35,071 bases of DNA from Candidatus Harrisonbacteria bacterium CG10_big_fil_rev_8_21_14_0_10_44_23 (GTDB lineage: Bacteria > Patescibacteriota > Minisyncoccia > UBA6257 > 1-14-0-10-44-23), in the NCBI GenBank assembly GCA_002773475.1, contig PFBB01000014.1, positions 25,129 through 60,199 on the forward strand, in the 5' to 3' direction. A program made the translations under genes and the position numbers. Positions 30,914 through 35,071 of the stretch are shown one piece after another (position 1 is the first letter of the stretch; the number at the start of each line of letters is the position of its first letter). The notes under the pieces are model-generated. The model was not told the origin of the DNA, made no database searches, and saw only the letters and a program-made list of their open reading frames with translations.

Positions 30914-30965
30914 TGACGTTTTATTTTGAGGATTAAGCCCGCAGGCATCCTGGGATAAAACGTCA
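30914..30965 (-). promoter_or_regulatory. Leader stem-loop of the ParB-like gene
   Basis: TGACGTTTTAT and its exact complement (11 bp) enclose AGGAT/ATCCT and GCC/GGC with a CGCA loop, giving a 52-nt interrupted hairpin. It lies in the expected 5' leader, ending 13 nt before the ATG and just before the SD. Confidence 0.7.
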
Positions 30966-31014
30966 AAAATACACCCTATGGACCTCACTCGGTACGCCCA
31001 AGCAAAGTTCCGAT

Positions 31015-31043
31015 AGTTTAATACATTAGAGTATATATGTCAA
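31015..31043 (-). promoter_or_regulatory. Promoter of the ParB-like gene
   Basis: On the minus strand TTGACA, a 17-nt spacer, TAAACT. A perfect -35 with standard spacing differs from the extended -10 style of the neighbours. Expected leader of about 108 nt. Confidence 0.65.
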
Positions 31044-31045
31044 AA

Positions 31046-31083
31046 AAACAAAAAACCGCAGATTGCTCTGCGGTTTTTTGTTT
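31046..31083 (-). terminator. Bidirectional terminator after RNase J
   Basis: 16-nt arms (AAACAAAAAACCGCAG and its complement), 6-nt loop, with a U-run on both strands. It is 67 nt beyond the RNase J stop and separates it from the GC-rich insert. A second 9-bp inverted repeat (GTTTGAAGC/GCTTCAAAC, 31080-31105) overlaps its edge. Confidence 0.9.
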
Positions 31084-31115
31084 GAAGCAAGCAACCGCTT
31101 CAAACCAACGTCTCC

Positions 31116-31145
31116 CTAAAAGCTATAAGTTCAAAGCTAAAAGCT
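31116..31145. repeat. Low-complexity AAAAGCTATAAG-type repeat
   Basis: CTAAAAGCTATAAG and AAAGCTAAAAGCT, the same words as in the mreB1 leader (8239-8298), here just after the RNase J stop. No coding sense. Confidence 0.65.
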
Positions 31146-31149
31146 TCTT

Positions 31150-33021
31150 TTAAATCCCCAAGATTACCGGAATAACAATCGGTCGCTTTCCGGTTTTCTT
31201 CAGAAGGAAGCGCTCGATTTCTTTGCTCATTTCTTTTTTAAGCACCTCAAAGTTTATCGGCTTTTGGCCCTTCGCATACTGGGCGATAGAGGCCTTTACC
31301 ACTTTTCTAGCCTCGTCCATTAGTCTTTGAGAGTCTCGTAGATAAATAAATCCGCGAGAAATAATATCAATTGATTTCTTTATATCTCCCGTGTTTAAGT
31401 CTAAAGCACTAATAACAACAAAGATTCCGTCCTTGGTTAACGCCTTTCGGTCCCGGATCACAACGTCTTGGATTTCTCCAATCCTTAGTCCATCAACCGC
31501 CATAATGTCCGACGGAGCCTTCGCCTTTAAGATCATCAGTTCTCCCTTTTCGTCAAACTCTAAGATCATTCCATTGTCTGGGATGATTACCTTGTCAGCG
31601 GGAAAACCACTGTCGATAACCGCCTGCGCATGAGAGCGCAACATGGAGTGATATCCATAAGCTGGCATAAAGTACTTCGCGTTAACCTTTTGGTTAATCC
31701 AAAGCAATTCTTCAATGTTTCCGTGTCCGGAGGTGTGAATGTCGGTGGTGTGATAGTTAAAGAAACGCAGACCATAACGAGTCAGGTTGTCTTTAAGCTT
31801 TTGAACTGACATTTCATTTCCAGGAATAATAGAAGAGGAAAGCATGATGGTATCTCGGTCGGTAAGTTGAATAACTTTGTGTTTCTTCGCTGAGATACGC
31901 ATCAATGCTGCAAATTCTTCTCCCTGCGCCCCAGTCGCAATGATTAAGACTTTATTGTCGGGCAATTTTGCCGCTTCTTCTGCGCTAATCAAAAGACCGG
32001 GTTTAAGGTCTAGCCTTCTAGCTTTCTTGGCGATTTCCACGTTCACCTTCATTGATCGTCCTTCGACTACGACGTGGCGTCCGTGTTTTTCTGCTAATTC
32101 AATAATTTTAGTGATTCGAGCAAACTGCGAAGCGAAAGTACCAACAATAATTCGGTACGGCGCTTCTTTAATCAGCTGGTCGATGTTTTTTATCAGAGTG
32201 TGCTCGTCGGTAGAATATCCTTCCTGTTCGGCGTTTGTGGAGTCGCACATAAAGAATATGTTGCGACGGTCGCCAACCTCTCCCCAAACTTTCTCTTCCT
32301 TTTCAGATGGCACTCCATTAAAGTGGTCGAGTTTTAAGTCGCCGCTTACCACGATGTCTCCCACATCGGTCTCCACCGAAAATCCCATAGAGTCGGGGAT
32401 AGAGTGGGTGACCGGAAAAGATCGGATATAGCTTGAACCAATTTTCTTTCTAGTGCCTGCTTCAAATGGAATGTAGGTCAATCTCTTTAATTGAGGAAAC
32501 TCTTCCATCCTCTTTCGCACCAACAACTCAGTAATTTCAGCTGTGTAAATTGGCGGATATCCCAATCGGTCCACAACAAAGGGCAAAGCGCCAATGTGGT
32601 CTAAGTGTCCGTGAGTGATCAAGATCGCTCGGATTTTATTCTTCCGCTCTTCTAGATAGCGGATATTGGGAATAATGTAGTCAACTCCGGGAGTTTCCTC
32701 CTCGGTGACAAACTGAAAACCAACATCAAAGATGAAGATATCATCGTAGGTCTCAACAATTGTCATGTTTTTTCCGACCTCCTCAACACCTCCCAAGGGG
32801 ATAATCCTAATCCGCCCCTTTTCGATAGGAGGGACCTTTGGGTAGTTTTTCTTTCCTAAATAGGGGTTTGTGCTCAAAGCACCGGTCGCTTTCGCGCCCC
32901 CTCTAGATCGACGGTGGTTTCGCTTTCCTAGCGAACTACCCCGACCTCCTCTGGCTGGCGCGCTTTTTCTCGCGGCCGGCCTACTCCCAGTTTGGGAGTG
33001 TCCTTTTGCTGGACTCATCAT
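31150..33021 (-). CDS. rnj: Ribonuclease J
   Basis: Metallo-beta-lactamase/beta-CASP nuclease (5'-3' exo- and endonuclease) for mRNA decay and rRNA maturation. With the ATG at 33021 the protein has 623 residues. The catalytic zinc motif HGHLDH is at about 137-142, beta-CASP motifs follow (GDLKLDHF; the His in SGHGNIEE; MPAYGYHSMLRSHA), and the C-terminal domain is complete. Ahead of the fold there is a basic, disordered-looking extension of about 65 residues rich in Arg, Gly, Ser and Lys (SLGKRNHRRSRGG), absent in B. subtilis RNase J1, likely for RNA binding. Two ATGs in a row make the exact start uncertain by one codon. A 6-bp hairpin lies in the leader. Confidence 0.94.
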   Translation of the reverse strand: MMSPAKGHSQTGSRPAARKSAPARGGRGSSLGKRNHRRSRGGAKATGALSTNPYLGKKNYPKVPPIEKGRIRIIPLGGVEEVGKNMTIVETYDDIFIFDVGFQFVTEEETPGVDYIIPNIRYLEERKNKIRAILITHGHLDHIGALPFVVDRLGYPPIYTAEITELLVRKRMEEFPQLKRLTYIPFEAGTRKKIGSSYIRSFPVTHSIPDSMGFSVETDVGDIVVSGDLKLDHFNGVPSEKEEKVWGEVGDRRNIFFMCDSTNAEQEGYSTDEHTLIKNIDQLIKEAPYRIIVGTFASQFARITKIIELAEKHGRHVVVEGRSMKVNVEIAKKARRLDLKPGLLISAEEAAKLPDNKVLIIATGAQGEEFAALMRISAKKHKVIQLTDRDTIMLSSSIIPGNEMSVQKLKDNLTRYGLRFFNYHTTDIHTSGHGNIEELLWINQKVNAKYFMPAYGYHSMLRSHAQAVIDSGFPADKVIIPDNGMILEFDEKGELMILKAKAPSDIMAVDGLRIGEIQDVVIRDRKALTKDGIFVVISALDLNTGDIKKSIDIISRGFIYLRDSQRLMDEARKVVKASIAQYAKGQKPINFEVLKKEMSKEIERFLLKKTGKRPIVIPVILGI

Positions 33022-33154
33022 AAATGTAGAACTAGCTACCTTAATTGGTAGCAATAAAAATAAATAATTTTAATTACAATAATTCAAATACGAAGCTCGC
33101 TTCTGTCCCAGGTGTTTGATTTGTGCTTTCGCGGTGGAGAATTAAGTTAAAGAC

Positions 33155-33183
33155 ACTATAACACACAATAGATTCACATGCAA
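33155..33183 (-). promoter_or_regulatory. Promoter of RNase J
   Basis: On the minus strand TTGCAT, a 17-nt spacer, then TATAGT with TG in front (TGTTATAGT). This leaves a leader of about 125 nt, the longest seen for a host gene here, with a 6-bp GCTACC/GGTAGC hairpin (33035-33052) near the ATG. Confidence 0.5.
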
Positions 33184-33216
33184 TAGGCACCAAGGCCTGA
33201 CTAAATGGGGGTTTTC

Positions 33217-33225
33217 TGCTATCCT
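33217..33225 (+). promoter_or_regulatory. Extended -10 box of the cupredoxin gene
   Basis: TGCTATCCT, preceded by TTTTC as in the mreB2 promoter (TTTCTGCTA). Leader of about 30 nt. A -35 near CTGACT (33197) is possible. Confidence 0.4.
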
Positions 33226-33260
33226 TTCTAAACATTGTTATTTATCTACCAAACACAAAT

Positions 33261-33704
33261 ATGAATAAAAAAGGCTTAATTTGGGTGCTAATCATCATTC
33301 TAGTAGTTGTAATCATCTTTTTGCTCGCAAGCTCTACCCTAGAGGAAGAGATCTCCGACGTAAACGTCATAGAAATGTCTGGAGACGAGTTAGTTGTCGA
33401 CCTAGGAGAAACCGACACCAATACTAAAGATGTCAAAGAATTCACCCTAGACGCCAGCAACTTTCAATATTCCTTAAAAGAGATAAAGGTTAACGAGGGA
33501 GATACCGTGCGCATTATGCTAAACAATACTGATGGATTTCACGATATTGTAATCGATGAATTTGCCGTTTCCTCCGGAAGAATTCAGTCTCCCGCCACAA
33601 CTAGCGTAGAATTCATTGCCAACAAGACTGGCACTTTTGAATATTACTGCTCTGTCGGCAACCACCGAGCGCAAGGTATGGTGGGTCAGTTGATTGTGGA
33701 ATAG
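33261..33704 (+). CDS. Membrane-anchored cupredoxin (type 1 copper protein)
   Basis: A 147-residue protein: start MNKKG, one membrane helix (about residues 5-24), an acidic linker, then a plastocyanin-like domain from about residue 58. The four type 1 copper ligands are present: His94 (in GFHDIVID), Cys130 (YYCSVGNHR), His135 and Met140 (QGMVG). With the helix in the membrane, the domain lies outside and can carry single electrons. No operon partner on this strand upstream. The next gene, 102 nt on after a terminator, is a ferric-reductase-like flavocytochrome, so both are redox proteins and might pass electrons to each other; this is not shown by sequence. Confidence 0.88.
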   Translation: MNKKGLIWVLIIILVVVIIFLLASSTLEEEISDVNVIEMSGDELVVDLGETDTNTKDVKEFTLDASNFQYSLKEIKVNEGDTVRIMLNNTDGFHDIVIDEFAVSSGRIQSPATTSVEFIANKTGTFEYYCSVGNHRAQGMVGQLIVE

Positions 33705-33725
33705 GACCATATTCTCTAATGCGAC

Positions 33726-33758
33726 TTCAAAAAGCGCCCGGGCTAGGCGTTTTTTGAA
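33726..33758 (+). terminator. Intrinsic terminator after the cupredoxin gene
   Basis: A 13-bp stem with one G-U pair (TTCAAAAAGCGCC with GGCGTTTTTTGAA), loop of 7 nt, U-run within the right arm. Confidence 0.85.
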
Positions 33759-33805
33759 ATCTCTCCCTACAAATTTCCTCCTATTTGGGTTAAAGTGTAG
33801 CCAAG

Positions 33806-35071
33806 ATGCAATCTACTCGATTTCTTTGGAAGCTACTTTTCTGGCTTAACTGGGCCATCATCGCCTATTTTTGGTTTCAAGGCTCCGGCTCCGCCTTCCT
33901 CGCCGGCGGTCACCATCGCTTACTTGCTCTCGGACGTCTTGCCGGCCTCTCTGCCGCCTATTTCGTCCTTCTCCAGTTCGTTTATACCGGACGCATTCTT
34001 TGGGTGGAAAGATTTTTCGGCCTAGATCGTCTCTCTCGCGCCCATCAGAGAAACGGCCAACTAGCCATCCTGCTTATCCTTCTCCACCCCATCCTTATCC
34101 TCGTCGCTGGTGCCCAGGCCCGCTCCAGCTCCTTCTTAGCCTACGCCCTAGGGCTCTTCGATCAAAACGACGATCTACTCTCAGCCCTGACCGCCGCCCT
34201 GCTTTTTCTCATAGTGGGCTTACTTTCCTTGGCCATGATCCGACGCCGCTTCAAGTACGAGCTATGGTACTTCATCCATCTCCTTATGTACCTAGCCATC
34301 TTTTTTGCCTATCAGCATCAGTTTGAGTTTGGCTCCACCATTAACTCCAATCAGTTCTTCTATGGCTATTGGCTCCTGCTGTATCTGGTTATCCTAATCA
34401 GCTTCGTCATTTTTCGCTTTCTTCTGCCCCTCTACCGCTTCTTCCAGCATCGCTTTACCATTGCGCGGGTTGAGCCGGAAAGTGATTCTGTGACCTCCGT
34501 CTACATCCATCTACAAAAAGCGGATCGCTTTAAGGTTGAGCCCGGCCAATTCATGATCTTTCGCTTTTTTCAAAAGGGTTTTTGGTATCAAGCCCACCCC
34601 TTTTCTCTTTCCCGGCCCAAAAGCGACGGACAGATTCGCATTAGCGTGAAAAAGCTGGGCGACTTCACTGCAAAAATCCCTCAGCTTCAGCCCGGCACTA
34701 AAGTACTGATTGAAGGCCCCTACGGTCTTTTCACCCAAAGAGCTGCGATCAAAAACAAAACCCTCCTTGTCGCCGGCGGCATTGGCATCACCCCCATCCG
34801 CTCTCTCTACCAAAGCTTGCTCGAGCAAGGCCAAGACGTAATTTTACTCTACGGTGCCCAAAAGGCCTCCGACCTGGTGCTCAAAGAGGAAATTGACACC
34901 CTTTCTGGCCGAGCCTTTTTTATTCTTTCCAAAGAACAGCTACCCGGCTACTTGCACGGGCGCATCGATCTGGAAAAAGTCAAAAAAGTCGCCCCCGACT
35001 ACCAAGAACGCGACATCTACATCTGCGGCCCGGTGCCCATGATTAACTCCCTTTCCTCCAGCCTGCTCTCT
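33806..35071 (+). CDS. Ferric-reductase-like flavocytochrome, 5' part (runs off the window)
   Basis: The frame is open for 422 codons from ATG 33806 to the last base. The first 210 residues hold about six membrane helices. Four His in two pairs (80/94 and 158/171) have the 13-14-residue spacing of the two-haem ferric reductase/NADPH oxidase membrane domain. The FAD domain has HPFSLSR (264-270) and GPYG (304-307); the NAD(P) domain has GGIGITP (324-330) and ICGP (406-409). It passes electrons from NAD(P)H across the membrane to metal or another acceptor. Only a short C-terminal end is missing. TAAAGT (33791-33796) ends 9 nt before the ATG; there is no SD. Codons are C-rich compared with the earlier genes. 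Confidence 0.9.
   Translation, partial: MQSTRFLWKLLFWLNWAIIAYFWFQGSGSAFLAGGHHRLLALGRLAGLSAAYFVLLQFVYTGRILWVERFFGLDRLSRAHQRNGQLAILLILLHPILILVAGAQARSSSFLAYALGLFDQNDDLLSALTAALLFLIVGLLSLAMIRRRFKYELWYFIHLLMYLAIFFAYQHQFEFGSTINSNQFFYGYWLLLYLVILISFVIFRFLLPLYRFFQHRFTIARVEPESDSVTSVYIHLQKADRFKVEPGQFMIFRFFQKGFWYQAHPFSLSRPKSDGQIRISVKKLGDFTAKIPQLQPGTKVLIEGPYGLFTQRAAIKNKTLLVAGGIGITPIRSLYQSLLEQGQDVILLYGAQKASDLVLKEEIDTLSGRAFFILSKEQLPGYLHGRIDLEKVKKVAPDYQERDIYICGPVPMINSLSSSLLS

Noticed and set aside
29881..30936. Long plus-strand open frame (351 codons) opposite the ParB-like gene
   Set aside because: It is the antisense shadow of the minus-strand gene in GC-rich DNA. The minus frame has a promoter, SD, terminator and a recognisable NGQH motif; the plus frame has none.
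33871..34326. Plus-strand 151-codon frame inside the flavocytochrome gene
   Set aside because: Arg/Ser/Pro-rich shadow. The frame from 33806 encodes membrane helices, haem histidines, FAD and NAD(P) motifs without a break.

Overview
The window looks like a piece of a Candidate Phyla Radiation (Patescibacteria) chromosome, probably Parcubacteria-like. This is an inference from several things seen together: compact genes with overlapping starts and stops, many starts lacking a Shine-Dalgarno (SD) sequence, a prolyl-tRNA synthetase without the editing insertion, a short DnaX-partner subunit, two mreB genes, an H1-tail-like basic protein, and many small single-helix proteins. TGA is used as a stop and a UGA-type release factor is present, so the code is standard. 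Most of the window is moderately AT-rich. Positions about 29,580-30,990 are clearly GC-richer and look foreign.

Layout. 1-2693: 3' part of ileS, facing trpS and a possible 50-residue membrane protein. 2815-3985: a YtxH-like protein, an H1-like basic protein and an acidic membrane-anchored protein, with a 44-nt perfect palindrome between the last two. 4085-6455 (minus): holin-4-like membrane protein, secG, a family-5 solute-binding protein, then tRNA-Leu only 3 nt after the stop. 6531-20010 (plus) is the envelope and division core: an HTH-MurA fusion, mreB1, delta-prime, frr, rseP, proS, mreB2-mreC-mreD-mrdA, a small multidrug-export-like gene, tpiA, a SIMPL-domain protein, a FtsB/DivIC-like protein and a SurA-N-like protein. 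20016-23276: tRNA-Gly, a DUF2203-like gene, tRNA-Thr followed after 6 nt by a release factor 2 that lacks domain 1, then ftsE and ftsX. 23277-23748: a frameshifted GxxExxY nuclease-like gene between inverted repeats. 23749-29462: a surface protein, a VIT1-like transporter, corA, mscS, a ROK sugar kinase and a phosphoglucose/phosphomannose isomerase. 29,580-31,045: a GC-rich ParB/DGQHR-like cassette with its own promoter, SD and terminator. 31150-35071: RNase J, a cupredoxin, and the start of a ferric-reductase-like flavocytochrome.

How it fits together. The central block joins the first committed step of peptidoglycan synthesis (MurA) with the elongasome scaffold (MreB x2, MreC, MreD) and its transpeptidase (PBP2), plus divisome parts (FtsB-like, FtsE, FtsX). 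No rodA is seen beside mrdA. The minus-strand sugar genes give entry to glycolysis, which shares tpiA.

Most notable signals: (i) the two mreB genes have matching promoter sequences; (ii) many genes have a -10 box only 6-9 nt before the ATG, predicting leaderless mRNAs; (iii) the HTH-MurA fusion; (iv) the domain-1-less RF2 fused in transcription to a tRNA; (v) the foreign ParB-like cassette with a structured leader; (vi) the frameshifted GxxExxY unit bounded by inverted repeats. No CRISPR array, rRNA or autonomous insertion sequence was seen.
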